Positions 36,096 to 44,980 are shown, counted from the stretch's first letter. The stretch is DNA of 60,230 nucleotides from an uncultured Sphingobacteriaceae bacterium (GCA_946887045.1 CAMPKC010000024.1:1-60230); one strand, 5' to 3'. Numbers and translations are program-made. Notes: a model not told the origin generated them from the sequence alone.

Positions 36096-36353
36096 TTACT
36101 TCAAACCTTGAATCAGGAGCATCAATATTGTCGCAAATATGATAAATACTAATTCTATAATCCAAATACGTTTTATATCCGTTATAAATTTCCGGAAGAT
36201 AAGATCTGTAAGGAAGCTTAATAGGGCTAAAAACATCAAGGGAACAGTGCCTAATACTCTCCAGCCTTCGTCATCTCTATATATAAGTAAATAGATTATA
36301 CTAACTATTAGGGCCGATGTAAGAATATTTAAAGGAGTTAAACGCAGTTTCAA
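36096..36353 (-). CDS. Small three-helix membrane protein, translationally coupled to the helicase gene
   Basis: The 85-residue protein has three hydrophobic segments: NILTSALIVSIIYLLIY, VLGTVPLMFLALLSFLTDL and WIIELVFIIFATILMLLI. The start codon is TTG at 36353, overlapping the helicase stop as TTGA. This indicates coupling of translation to the upstream gene. No family is recognised. Confidence 0.68.
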   Translation of the reverse strand: MKLRLTPLNILTSALIVSIIYLLIYRDDEGWRVLGTVPLMFLALLSFLTDLIFRKFITDIKRIWIIELVFIIFATILMLLIQGLK

Positions 36354-37732
36354 TACTTCCTCCTGCTATTTCCTTTAAACCCTCCCTTTACGCTGCTAGA
36401 TACTTTTTGCGACTTTTTCGCCTTTCCGGTTCCGGCTTTATTACTTGCTTCAAGCTTTGATTTAGCTATTTTTTGCGCAATCACCTTCGCATTTTTCTTC
36501 TCGTGAAAAGCACCTTTAAAATCAGGATCTTCTTTGCGTTTTTGATTGTCGATTTCCTTAGCGATATCCTGACGCTCCTGATAAGGCGTTTCTTCAATAA
36601 AAACTTCTGCAGGAATATCCTGAACAGGAATTTGCTGTTTTATCAACTTTTCGATTTTATCTATATAATATCTCTCAGCCTCATTACAGAAAGTAATGGC
36701 ATCTCCAATATTATTTGCGCGACCGGTTCTTCCAATTCTATGCACATAATCTTCAATGATAATCGGCACGTCAAAATTAATTACGTGACTTACCTCACTC
36801 ACATCAATTCCGCGGGAAGCTACATCCGTTGCAACTAACACTCTCACGCCACCTTCTTTGAATGCATTGATTGAATTAATTCTGGTGTTTTGACCCTTAT
36901 TGGCGTGGATAACCCGAATTTCATCCAATGCAAATCTGCGCTCTAAAAATTTAAATATATTATCGGCGGTAGTTTTTGTTTTGCAAAAGATTATTAGCCT
37001 GTTAAACTCCTCCCCCTTAAGTAAATATTGAAGCAGGTTTATTTTAGTTTTAGTGTTTGGTACGTAAAACAAAACCTGGTTTACAGATTGGGCAGGCGTC
37101 GCTGGTGCCGATGCTTCTATAACAGTCGGAAACTTCAAGAAATCGCCCGCAATTTTATGCACCAAATCACTCATTGTAGCTGAAAAAAGCAGGTTTTGCC
37201 GCTTACGCGGGACAACTTCCAAAATGCGATGAATTGAACCAATAAAACCCATATCAACCATTTTATCTGCCTCGTCCATGACCATAAACTGTATGGATCT
37301 TGTATTTATGTCGCCAGAGAGATATAAATCAAGAAAACGACCAGGGGTAGCAACTAAAATATCCAGACCTTTAGCAAGCTTTTCTTTTTGTCCTTTTGGA
37401 CCTAAGCCCCCGTAAATCACAACTGTTCTTAAATCGGTATACTTGGCAAATAGCTTAATATTTTCTTCAATCTGCATGGCAAGTTCGCGCGTTGGAGCCA
37501 AAATAAGAGCCCTCGCATCGTTCCCCTGTGCATATTTAAGTTTCATGAGTATCGGTAAAACGAAAGCCGCAGTTTTGCCCGTGCCGGTTTGCGCAATGCC
37601 CATTAAATCCTGCCCTGACAAAGCAGGTGCAATTGCTTTTTGCTGAATTGGGGTTGGAGTTGTAAAGCCCGCATCTGCAATTGCATTTAAAATTTGGGGG
37701 TTCAGTTTAAAATCTTCAAAAGATTGCGCCAT
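36350..37732 (-). CDS. DEAD-box RNA helicase, RhlE-like
   Basis: The 460-residue helicase carries all DEAD-box motifs: Q motif FEDFKLNPQILNAIADAGFTTPTPIQQKA, Walker A AQTGTGKTAAF, Ia PTRELAM, TPGR, DEAD (VMDEADKM), SAT, ATDVASRGIDV and HRIGRTGR. A basic Lys/Arg-rich tail follows the core. It unwinds short RNA duplexes in ribosome assembly or mRNA decay. I start at the ATG at 37732 (MAQSFEDFKL); the ATG 15 nt upstream overlaps the TATCTTTG promoter box, so the mRNA is probably leaderless. Confidence 0.95.
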   Translation of the reverse strand: MAQSFEDFKLNPQILNAIADAGFTTPTPIQQKAIAPALSGQDLMGIAQTGTGKTAAFVLPILMKLKYAQGNDARALILAPTRELAMQIEENIKLFAKYTDLRTVVIYGGLGPKGQKEKLAKGLDILVATPGRFLDLYLSGDINTRSIQFMVMDEADKMVDMGFIGSIHRILEVVPRKRQNLLFSATMSDLVHKIAGDFLKFPTVIEASAPATPAQSVNQVLFYVPNTKTKINLLQYLLKGEEFNRLIIFCKTKTTADNIFKFLERRFALDEIRVIHANKGQNTRINSINAFKEGGVRVLVATDVASRGIDVSEVSHVINFDVPIIIEDYVHRIGRTGRANNIGDAITFCNEAERYYIDKIEKLIKQQIPVQDIPAEVFIEETPYQERQDIAKEIDNQKRKEDPDFKGAFHEKKNAKVIAQKIAKSKLEASNKAGTGKAKKSQKVSSSVKGGFKGNSRRKY

Positions 37733-37736
37733 GCCG

Positions 37737-37744
37737 CAAAGATA
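37737..37744 (-). promoter_or_regulatory. -7 box of the DEAD-box gene, leaderless arrangement
   Basis: The minus strand reads TATCTTTG, an exact TAnnTTTG match, with CGGC between it and the ATG. The same CTTTGCGGCATG string occurs at hemF. Confidence 0.55.
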
Positions 37745-37884
37745 CATCGGATTTGGTATTTTTGATTTACGATGGACGAATTATCATAAAAGTCTTTTCT
37801 TGAAGCAACAATAATCGTAATTCCCAAGTCTTATCTTTGCGCTCGATACAAATCGTAATTCAAAAATCAAAAATCGTAAATCCA
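37745..37884. repeat. Degenerate AATCGTAAATC-type repeat tract with inverted copies
   Basis: The divergent region between the helicase and pyrC holds repeated words in both orientations: TTTTTGATTTACGAT at its left end, and AATCGTAATTC, AATCAAAAATCGTAAATCC at its right end. This is the word type of simple intergenic repeats in Bacteroidetes. The pyrC promoter box lies within it. Confidence 0.5.
37832..37839 (+). promoter_or_regulatory. Putative pyrC -7 box
   Basis: TATCTTTG is an exact TAnnTTTG match. It lies 45 nt upstream of the preferred pyrC ATG and covers the start of the longest frame, which supports the shorter start. Confidence 0.5.
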
Positions 37885-39216
37885 ATGTCTTCTCTTCTTA
37901 TAAAATCTGCAATTATAGTTAATGAAGGTCAGCAAATTGTTGGCGACGTATTTATTAAAAACGGCTTTGTCGAACAAATCGGCTCCTCCTTAAATATACC
38001 GGCTGATAGGGAAATTAATGCGGAGGGGAAATATCTCCTACCGGGATGTATAGACGATCAAGTACATTTCCGTGAACCGGGATTAACCCATAAAGCCGAG
38101 ATATTTACAGAAAGCAGGGCTGCCGTGGCCGGAGGGATTACTTCGTTTATGGAGATGCCCAATACTGTTCCAAATACTGTTACCCAGGAATTATTGGAAG
38201 AGAAATACAAAATCGCCTCTAAAAGGTCATTGGCTAATTATTCCTTTTTTATGGGCGCCACTAATAATAATCTAGAGGAAGTGCTTAAAACCGACCCTAA
38301 AAATGTGTGCGGAATAAAAATCTTCATGGGATCTTCAACCGGTAATATGCTGGTTGATAATGAAAGAACGCTTGAATCAATCTTTAGCTCCACTCCTATG
38401 CTTATCGCAACCCATTGCGAAGATGAGGAGATTATTAAACATAATATGGAGGTTTTTAAAGAGAAATACGGAGAAAATATCACACCTGAAATGCACCCCC
38501 TTATCAGAAATGCACAGGCTTGTTATAAATCTTCATCCTTTGCTGTTGATCTTGCAAAAAAGCACAATTCTCGTTTGCATATTCTTCATATCTCTTCTGC
38601 GAAAGAAATAGCCTTATTTGATAATTCCATTCTGTTAAAAGATAAAAAAATCACTGCAGAAGCTTGTGTTCATCATCTTTGGTTTTCTGATATAGACTAT
38701 GCTGAAAAAGGTAACTGGATAAAATGGAATCCTGCTATTAAAACAGAAGAAGACAGAAAGGCGATTTTTGAAGCGGTGTTGGACGGAAGAATCGATGTTA
38801 TTGCTACAGATCATGCCCCTCATACAATTGAGGAAAAATCGAAGCCGTATTTGCAGGCTCCTTCCGGCGGCCCTTTAGTGCAACATTCCTTGCTGGCAAT
38901 GCTGGAATTTTATCATAAAAATGAAATTTCGATCGAGAAAATTGTAGAGAAGATGGCTCATAACCCCGCCATTTGTTTTAATGTTGAAAACCGAGGATTT
39001 ATCCGTGAAGGTTATTGGGCCGATTTGGTATTAGCTGATTTAAAGGCGCATTCTCTTGTTTCGAAAGATAATATTATTTCAAAATGTGGCTGGAGTCCTT
39101 TCGAAGGTTATGAGTTTAAATCTGCTATTAGTCACACCATAGTTTCGGGTAATCTAGTTTATGAAAATGGGAAATTTATTGAGTCTGGTAGTGGCCGAAG
39201 ATTGAAGTTTACTTAA
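37885..39216 (+). CDS. pyrC: Dihydroorotase, class I
   Basis: The 443-residue zinc amidohydrolase makes dihydroorotate in pyrimidine synthesis. Metal-binding IDDQVHFREPGLTHKAE (HxxE-type, with Gln before His rather than the usual H-x-H), the GGITSFMEMPNT stretch, TAEACVHHLWF and VIATDHAPH are visible. The first motif reads DQVHF where many dihydroorotases have DxHVH, as in a Bacteroidetes subgroup of the family. I start at the ATG at 37885 (MSSLLIKSAI) because the longer frame overlaps the promoter box. Confidence 0.9.
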   Translation: MSSLLIKSAIIVNEGQQIVGDVFIKNGFVEQIGSSLNIPADREINAEGKYLLPGCIDDQVHFREPGLTHKAEIFTESRAAVAGGITSFMEMPNTVPNTVTQELLEEKYKIASKRSLANYSFFMGATNNNLEEVLKTDPKNVCGIKIFMGSSTGNMLVDNERTLESIFSSTPMLIATHCEDEEIIKHNMEVFKEKYGENITPEMHPLIRNAQACYKSSSFAVDLAKKHNSRLHILHISSAKEIALFDNSILLKDKKITAEACVHHLWFSDIDYAEKGNWIKWNPAIKTEEDRKAIFEAVLDGRIDVIATDHAPHTIEEKSKPYLQAPSGGPLVQHSLLAMLEFYHKNEISIEKIVEKMAHNPAICFNVENRGFIREGYWADLVLADLKAHSLVSKDNIISKCGWSPFEGYEFKSAISHTIVSGNLVYENGKFIESGSGRRLKFT

Positions 39217-39293
39217 ACATTAATGAATGAGAAAGCCGACAGTCTGTACGAGAAAATCTGGTTGAAAAAGATAAGTTTATGACCTCGTTTTTC

Positions 39294-39324
39294 TTGCAAT
39301 TAACGACAGAATTTAGTAATTTTA
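39294..39324 (+). promoter_or_regulatory. Promoter of the candidate ncRNA (TTG-N20-TAATTTTA)
   Basis: TTG at 39294-39296 is followed after 20 nt by TAATTTTA at 39317-39324, seven of eight bases of the -7 consensus. No ORF follows on this strand before the terminator at 39390. Confidence 0.5.
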
Positions 39325-39330
39325 ATATAG

Positions 39331-39443
39331 TAATACTCCCATAAGATACGTTGATCGGGCCGGAGGAACTACACTCTTACTCGTTAACAAAGTCCCGACG
39401 CTTACATTTCTTTCATACTGAAGCGACGGGGCTTTTCTGTTTT
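39331..39443 (+). ncRNA. Candidate standalone small RNA of about 110 nt
   Basis: A promoter-like pair lies upstream and a strong terminator hairpin ends the unit, with no reading frame between. The neighbours are pyrC (ends 39216) upstream and holA convergent downstream, so the unit regulates no adjacent downstream gene in cis. Internal pairing is visible: GTTGAT with GTTAAC, and TCGGG (39354-39358) with CCCGA in the left arm of the terminator. The second pairing would compete with the terminator stem. I recognise no Rfam family. It could also be no more than the pyrC 3' terminator. Confidence 0.4.
39390..39443 (+). terminator. Rho-independent terminator of the candidate ncRNA or pyrC
   Basis: AAGTCCCGACGCTT pairs with AAGCGACGGGGCTT over 14 positions with one A-A mismatch and one G-U. 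The loop is 17 nt, and TTTTCTGTTTT follows. Confidence 0.75.
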
Positions 39444-39458
39444 GCAACGATTTATTCG

Positions 39459-40487
39459 TTAGTGAATTATTTTAAAAACCAACTCTTTCAGTAATTCTCC
39501 ATCTGTTGTATTCCCGGAGGAATCGACCCCTTTAGATTTTAAGTCGTATTCGCGCAGGTAGCTAAAAATATTAAAAACTTTAAAAGCATCGTAGTTTTTA
39601 GCGGCAAGCTCATAATCTTTCAGAAAATATGGATTGACACCAAGTTCCCTTGCTAAGTTCTGCGGAGATTTATCGGATACGTAATGATACTTCAGGATTT
39701 TTGTGAACCAGGTATTTAAAGCACCAAAAACCAATTGGATAGGGTTTGCTTTGGGGTTTGCTGCAAAGTAATCGATTATCTGGTTTGCTTTAAAAGGGTC
39801 TCGCCTGGCAAGGGCATCCTGAAGCTCGAACACATTATATTCCTTACTGATTCCGATGTTGTTCTGTATATCATCCACTGTGATTTCCTGCCCTTTCGGC
39901 ACATTTAACATCAGTTTTTCAAGTTCATTGGATATTTTAGACAGATCGTTTCCAAGATATTCGGCAATCATAGCAGATGCTCTGGCATGTATACGGTAAG
40001 ATTTTTCCTTAACAAAATCTTCTACCCAGGCAGGCACTTTATTTTCGTAAATAGTGGCGGATTCGAAAACTACACCCGATTTTTCAATTGCTTTATATGT
40101 TTTTTTTCTCTTATCGAACTTTGCATGTTTAAAGCAAAAAACTAAAATTGTGCTTGGAACAGGGTTCTCCAGGTAATTTAACAATGGATCCGCAGCTTTT
40201 TTATCGTCGCCTTCTTTCCCCCATTTCATCTCCTGAGCCTCTTTGATGAGCACAAGCTGGTACTCGCTCATCATTGGAAAGCGTTTTGCAGAGTTCAGTA
40301 ACCCCATCACATCAGTATCTCTACCATACAACACTGTTTGATTAAAGCCTTTTTCAGCGTCGGTAAGCAAGTTATTCTCAATGTAATCACTAAACAAGTC
40401 TATGTAAAAGGATTCTTCTCCGTGGAAAAGATACACGGGTTTAAATTTCCGGCTTTTTAAATCGTTTTGTAATGCAGCAGCAGTCAT
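39459..40487 (-). CDS. holA: DNA polymerase III subunit delta
   Basis: The 342-residue clamp-loader subunit opens the sliding clamp. The N-terminal PVYLFHGEESFYIDLFSDYIENNLL and FPMMSEYQLVLIKEAQEMKW match the HolA family. NDLSKISNELEKLML and the C-terminal helical collar (PIQLVFGALNTWFTKILKYHYV) follow. I start at the ATG at 40487 (MTAAALQNDL); the 35 upstream residues of the longer frame lack family character. It is divergent from the HSDR_N-like gene, a neighbour pairing I recall as frequent in Bacteroidetes. Confidence 0.93.
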   Translation of the reverse strand: MTAAALQNDLKSRKFKPVYLFHGEESFYIDLFSDYIENNLLTDAEKGFNQTVLYGRDTDVMGLLNSAKRFPMMSEYQLVLIKEAQEMKWGKEGDDKKAADPLLNYLENPVPSTILVFCFKHAKFDKRKKTYKAIEKSGVVFESATIYENKVPAWVEDFVKEKSYRIHARASAMIAEYLGNDLSKISNELEKLMLNVPKGQEITVDDIQNNIGISKEYNVFELQDALARRDPFKANQIIDYFAANPKANPIQLVFGALNTWFTKILKYHYVSDKSPQNLARELGVNPYFLKDYELAAKNYDAFKVFNIFSYLREYDLKSKGVDSSGNTTDGELLKELVFKIIH

Positions 40488-40525
40488 ATCAGGTCGCCAA
40501 ATTAAGAAAAAGCGGAAAGTAAAAG

Positions 40526-41023
40526 GTGAAGAAAGATAAACGTTTAAAAGATTTTGCTGAAATTCGCTTTGTGATTTTCGAACCTGTTCCACTTAATTTC
40601 CCTTCTTATCCTTTTAAAATAAAACAGGAAGCATCTGTGAATTATATTTTTGATGAAATCAGAAGAAAATATTTGGTATTAACACCGGAAGAGTGGGTCC
40701 GGCAACATGTGGTGCAATATATTATCAAGGAAAAGGGATACCCTAAAGCTTTAATAAAACTTGAAGGTGGCCTGAAGCTAAATTCGCTTCAGAAACGCAC
40801 TGATATAGTGGTGTTTAATACACAGGGCGAAAAAATACTTCTTGTAGAATGCAAGGCACCGACAGTCAGAATCACGCAAAATACTTTTGATCAGATTGCC
40901 CGCTATAATATTATTCACAAAGTACCTCTGCTATTTGTGAGCAATGGATTGCAACACTATGCCTGTAAAATCAACATTTCAACGCGAGATTATCACTTTG
41001 TAGAAAATTTGCCTCATTATTAA
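40526..41023 (+). CDS. Orphan type I restriction HsdR N-terminal-like (PD-(D/E)xK) protein
   Basis: The 165-residue protein is dominated by an HSDR_N_2-like nuclease fold. KYLVLTPEEWVRQHVVQYII is followed by a candidate catalytic core RTDIVVFN...ILLVECKAP (Asp, then Glu-x-Lys) and QNTFDQIARYNIIHKVPLLFVSNG. The complete D...ExK signature suggests nuclease competence. No helicase, methylase or specificity subunit is adjacent. The start is uncertain: GTG at 40526 or GTG at 40571, since family members usually begin close to the PLNFPSYPF stretch. The cellular role is unknown. Confidence 0.85.
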   Translation: MKKDKRLKDFAEIRFVIFEPVPLNFPSYPFKIKQEASVNYIFDEIRRKYLVLTPEEWVRQHVVQYIIKEKGYPKALIKLEGGLKLNSLQKRTDIVVFNTQGEKILLVECKAPTVRITQNTFDQIARYNIIHKVPLLFVSNGLQHYACKINISTRDYHFVENLPHY

Positions 41024-41078
41024 AATATTTGTAACCTCTTCATTTAAAAGTTCGTAACAGTCTGAAAAATAAAGAGCT

Positions 41079-41519
41079 ATGCAAATACATTTATTCAAGC
41101 AGAATTCTATATCAACGCACTCTCCTAAGCGGAATATCTCGGCTATTAGCATTTTTATAGGGATATCTGTAATTTCAGCAACATTAACTGCTATGGTCTT
41201 GATTCCGGGCTACTCAACGTACGGCGCCGGAGCGTTACTAATTATCGGTACAATCCGTTATTTAGTTAGAGAAACCAACAGAAAGCCGCTTCTATTAGAG
41301 ATTACAGATAATAAAATCATTTATTTGTCTGAAGAAAAGAATGAACTTGTCACGATAAATTCTGACGAGATTGTCAGCATTCACAACAAGTTCTGTAAAC
41401 TTCTGGTTTTTACGAAAGACGAAAATGTTCACAATATTAATCTACTGAATTCAGGAAGTGAGCAGAACCGCTGGGAAGTTAAAGAACATGTAAAAAGATT
41501 AACAAAGGAAATACGATAA
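41079..41519 (+). CDS. Membrane protein with PH-like C-terminal domain, unknown function
   Basis: The 146-residue protein has a polar start, two adjacent hydrophobic segments (ISIFIGISVISATLTAMVLI and YGAGALLIIGTIRYLV) and a soluble domain of about 75 residues. The beta pattern of that domain (LLLEITDNKIIYLSEEKN, ELVTINSDEIVSIHNK, LLVFTKDENVHNI) recalls bacterial PH-like domains. No named family is recognised. It ends just before a bidirectional terminator. Confidence 0.7.
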   Translation: MQIHLFKQNSISTHSPKRNISAISIFIGISVISATLTAMVLIPGYSTYGAGALLIIGTIRYLVRETNRKPLLLEITDNKIIYLSEEKNELVTINSDEIVSIHNKFCKLLVFTKDENVHNINLLNSGSEQNRWEVKEHVKRLTKEIR

Positions 41520-41523
41520 ACGC

Positions 41524-41549
41524 AAAAAGCCGACATGCTCGTCGGCTTT
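41524..41549. terminator. Bidirectional terminator between convergent genes
   Basis: AAAGCCGAC, loop ATGCTC, GTCGGCTTT form a perfect 9-bp stem. The minus-strand side is followed by TT and GCGTTT, the plus-strand side by GAGTTTTC. It lies between stops at 41519 and 41583. Confidence 0.85.
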
Positions 41550-41582
41550 GAGTTTTCAAGATCAAATCTGCGCTACCTCTTA

Positions 41583-42209
41583 TTATTTCGGGCTTATTCT
41601 GATCGTGCTTAGTATAACATCATATCTCTGGAGAATTCTGTCAAAAGACTTTACTTCATCCTGAGCCTGAAATTCTCTCATCTCATTTACATCAATCGGT
41701 TTTTGGTCTGTCCATTCTAAAATTCCTCCGAAACAAGGATTTGAAGTTGGGATTTCACCATTGTTAAAGCCTTTTATAACTCCCGGTTCGCGCATTGCAC
41801 TGAAGTTCTTGAAAGTGAGAGCCATGCCTCCATTTTTTTTAACTAAATCTTTTATAGATATACCCACCCCAATGCTGTCTTTTGTCATATATGGAGACAT
41901 TCCATCGATTATGTCAATATATTTTATCGTCTTAAAAGGGGCCTCCGTTTCTTTCCAATAAATATTAAGTTGTCGCGGATCGTTCTCCCATACCGAAGTA
42001 AATTTACCCGCTACGTTATTCTCATGAGCAGAGAGTACCGAATCGCCTAGTTTTTTTTGCAAATCAGCGTAGGTATCCTTTAGCTTCACAACACCAACAC
42101 CTTCACAGCTAATTAAAAACTTTGGGTCAATGGTTTCAACTTTTTTCTCGGTTTTCTCGTTGCAGCCAAGCAGGGCAATAAATAATAGTAATAGATAAGA
42201 ATGTTTCAT
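41583..42209 (-). CDS. Lipoprotein of unknown function
   Basis: The 208-residue protein has a lipoprotein signal with Cys16 (FIALLGC) followed by NEKTEKK. The mature part includes GVGVVKLKDTYADLQKKLG and DSIGVGISIKDLVKKNGG, two similar motif pairs that suggest an internal repeat of about 75 residues. Four more cysteines are few and spaced apart. No family name is recalled. It lies 58 nt downstream of valS on the same strand. Confidence 0.72.
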   Translation of the reverse strand: MKHSYLLLLFIALLGCNEKTEKKVETIDPKFLISCEGVGVVKLKDTYADLQKKLGDSVLSAHENNVAGKFTSVWENDPRQLNIYWKETEAPFKTIKYIDIIDGMSPYMTKDSIGVGISIKDLVKKNGGMALTFKNFSAMREPGVIKGFNNGEIPTSNPCFGGILEWTDQKPIDVNEMREFQAQDEVKSFDRILQRYDVILSTIRISPK

Positions 42210-42267
42210 GCGCTAAAAGTATAAATGATTATGGAAATAATCAGATGATAAACATCTTTTACAATTA

Positions 42268-44952
42268 TTAAAGTGAATTAAGATTGTTTTCCAAAATTTG
42301 AATTTTGGCTTCCGCATCCGCTTTTTTATTTTTTTCGTTAGCAATTACCTCTTCTTTAGCATTTTGAACGAATTTATCGTTGGACAATTTCGCATTAACA
42401 GATTTCAAAAAGCCATTTAAATAGACTAGTTCTTTTGTGATTCTTTCCCTTTCAGCCTCAACATCAATATTACCGGCAAGTGTGACAAAAAACTCGTCCC
42501 TTCCGATAATAAAACTTGCCGCCCCTTCGAGCTTATCTTTAACAAGGGACACGTCCGTGATATTTGCCAGTTTATTAATTATGTTGAAATAATCTGAATA
42601 CGCTATACCTGAATTTATTTTAATAGCAAGCGGAAGAGCCTCTTTGGGTGAAATCTGTTTGCTGTTTCGAATATTTCTCACTTCAGAAACTGCCTGTTTT
42701 ATAGCCTCGATATCTTTTAATAGCAAATCATTAACTTTAGCCGAGCGCGGGTAGCTGGCAACAACACAACAATCCATTTCACTCCGTTCTCCAAACAGCT
42801 CGTCATGCCAAAGCTCTTCGGTAATAAAGGGCATAAACGGATGCAGCAAGGCAAGTATTCTTTCAAAGAAATTGATTGATGCTTCGAATGTTTTTTTATC
42901 AATAGGCTGCTGGTAAGCGGGTTTTACCATTTCAAGATACCACGCACAGAAATCGTCCCATACTAATTTATAAGTGGCCATCAATGCTTCAGATAAACGG
43001 TATTGAGAAAAGTGACTCTCAATTTCGGCTAAAGCATCGTTGAATCGATTCTCATACCAATCCACAGCTTTTGCGTTAGCAAAATTTAAACTCTCATCAA
43101 CTTCCCAGCCCTTAACAAGTCTGAAAGCATTCCATATTTTATTTGCAAAATTTCTTCCCTGCTCACAGTACGACTCGTCAAACATCAGGTCATTTCCTGC
43201 CGGAGAGCAAAGCAACATTCCCACGCGAACACCGTCTGCACCAAATTTTTCGATCAGATCGATAGGATCGGGAGAGTTTCCTAATGATTTAGACATTTTT
43301 CTGCCTAATTTATCACGTACAATTCCCGTAAGATAAACATTGGTAAACGGTTGTTTGCCGCGAAATTCATGACCTGCCATTATCATCCTGGCAACCCAGA
43401 AGAATAGGATTTCCGGGGCTGTAACTAAATCGTTTGTTGGATAATAGTAATTAAGGTCTGCGTTTCCTTTTGCCTCCGGATTTCCGCAAACCGTTGGATC
43501 GAAAACCGAAATTGGCCACAACCATGATGAAAACCAGGTATCAACAACATCCTCATCCTGTTTTAGATCACTAAGTTGAAGGTTATGATTTGCAGGCTGA
43601 ATCTTTGCCAGTTCTAATGCCTCTTCACGGGTTTTTGCAACCACATATTGTCCGTTTGGAAGATACCATGCCGGAATTTGCTGTCCCCACCATAATTGGC
43701 GACTGATACACCAGTCCTTCACATTTTCCATCCAGTGGCGATAGGTATTAATAAACTTGTCCGGAATCAGCTTTACGTCGCCATTTAAAACGTAGTTAAG
43801 TGCAGGTTTCGACATTTCCTCCATTTTGCAGAACCACTGCATGGACAGCTTGGGTTCAATCGCCGCGTCGGTGCGTTCAGAAAATCCAATTTGAGATTTA
43901 TAATCTTCAACTTTCTCAAGCTGACCAGCTTCTTCGAGAAGTTTCGCTATTTTTTTTCTGGCAATAAAACGATCCTCCCCTACTAGTATTTCAGCTTTTT
44001 CGTTGAGTGTTCCGTTATCGTTCAAAATATCAATAACCGGAAGATTATGCTTTACACCAAGTTCATAATCGTTTAAATCATGAGCCGGAGTAACTTTCAG
44101 GCATCCTGTACCAAATTCCATATCCACATATTCATCCTCGATAATTGGAATCTCCCGATTTATTAAAGGGATAAATACATTTTTTCCCTTCAAATACTGG
44201 TAACGCTCATCATTAGGATTGATACAAATTGCTGCATCGGCCATTATAGTTTCAGGGCGGGTGGTGGCGATGGTTATGTGTTGTAAGTTGTGAGTTGTGA
44301 GTTGTGAGGTAGTGGTACCTTCATTCAACCCATCACCTGCAACATAATATTTTATATAATATAGCTTTTGATTTACTTCTTTACGGATTACTTCTTCATC
44401 AGAAACCGCAGTTAATCCCTTCGGATCCCAGTTAACCATGCGGATTCCACGGTAAATCCATCCTTTTTTATGAAGATGGATAAAGGTTTCTAAAACTGCG
44501 TCAGAAAGTGCCTTATCCATGGTGAAACTAGTCCGGTCCCAATCGCACGATGCTCCCAGTTTTTCTAATTGCTTAAGAATGATGCCGCCGTATTTTTCTT
44601 TCCATTCCCAGGCATATTTTAAAAATTCTTCGCGACTTATATCCTTCTTCTCAATTCCGCGCTCTTTAAGCATGGCAACAACTTTTGCCTCGGTGGCAAT
44701 TGAAGCATGGTCGGTTCCGGGAACCCAGCAGGCATTTTTACCTAACATCCTGGCTCTACGAATCAACACATCCTGAATGGTGTTATTAAGCATGTGTCCC
44801 ATATGTAGAACTCCGGTTACATTCGGCGGAGGTATTACAATGGTGTAGGGTTCACGCTCGTCGGGCACCGAACGAAAAAATTTCTTGTCGAGCCAGTATT
44901 TGTACCATTTATCTTCAGTTTCTTTTGGATTGTATTTTGTTGAGATACTCAT
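42268..44952 (-). CDS. valS: Valyl-tRNA synthetase
   Basis: The class Ia enzyme charges tRNA-Val. It has HMGH at 50-53, the editing domain with [23 protein letters not shown] at 552-556, and a C-terminal coiled coil ([19 protein letters not shown]), in 894 residues. I start at the ATG at 44952 ([10 protein letters not shown]). The two upstream codons begin with TTG. Between the beta strand ending YYVAGDG and the editing motif [11 protein letters not shown] lies an unusual segment, [15 protein letters not shown], encoded by repeated AACTCAC words. A second segment ([10 protein letters not shown]) near 452-461 is similar in wording. Confidence 0.97.
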   Translation of the reverse strand: MSISTKYNPKETEDKWYKYWLDKKFFRSVPDEREPYTIVIPPPNVTGVLHMGHMLNNTIQDVLIRRARMLGKNACWVPGTDHASIATEAKVVAMLKERGIEKKDISREEFLKYAWEWKEKYGGIILKQLEKLGASCDWDRTSFTMDKALSDAVLETFIHLHKKGWIYRGIRMVNWDPKGLTAVSDEEVIRKEVNQKLYYIKYYVAGDGLNEGTTTSQLTTHNLQHITIATTRPETIMADAAICINPNDERYQYLKGKNVFIPLINREIPIIEDEYVDMEFGTGCLKVTPAHDLNDYELGVKHNLPVIDILNDNGTLNEKAEILVGEDRFIARKKIAKLLEEAGQLEKVEDYKSQIGFSERTDAAIEPKLSMQWFCKMEEMSKPALNYVLNGDVKLIPDKFINTYRHWMENVKDWCISRQLWWGQQIPAWYLPNGQYVVAKTREEALELAKIQPANHNLQLSDLKQDEDVVDTWFSSWLWPISVFDPTVCGNPEAKGNADLNYYYPTNDLVTAPEILFFWVARMIMAGHEFRGKQPFTNVYLTGIVRDKLGRKMSKSLGNSPDPIDLIEKFGADGVRVGMLLCSPAGNDLMFDESYCEQGRNFANKIWNAFRLVKGWEVDESLNFANAKAVDWYENRFNDALAEIESHFSQYRLSEALMATYKLVWDDFCAWYLEMVKPAYQQPIDKKTFEASINFFERILALLHPFMPFITEELWHDELFGERSEMDCCVVASYPRSAKVNDLLLKDIEAIKQAVSEVRNIRNSKQISPKEALPLAIKINSGIAYSDYFNIINKLANITDVSLVKDKLEGAASFIIGRDEFFVTLAGNIDVEAERERITKELVYLNGFLKSVNAKLSNDKFVQNAKEEVIANEKNKKADAEAKIQILENNLNSL
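44278..44330 (-). repeat. In-frame simple repeat within valS
   Basis: The coding strand repeats AACTCAC, AACTCAC, AACTTAC, AACAC over about 30 nt, encoding [13 protein letters not shown]. The words resemble intergenic simple repeats of Bacteroidetes. The reading frame is kept. Confidence 0.55.
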
Positions 44953-44980
44953 ATTCAAGTTGCCTTCTGCAAAGGGATGG

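Noticed and set aside
39350..39375. SRP (4.5S) RNA core in the candidate ncRNA
   Set aside because: The GGGCCGGAGGAAC part is suggestive but the conserved 3' GCAG-type element and long flanking helix are missing.
40488..40592. 35-residue N-terminal extension of HolA
   Set aside because: No likeness to the family and overlaps the divergent HSDR_N-like gene; the ATG at 40487 fits.
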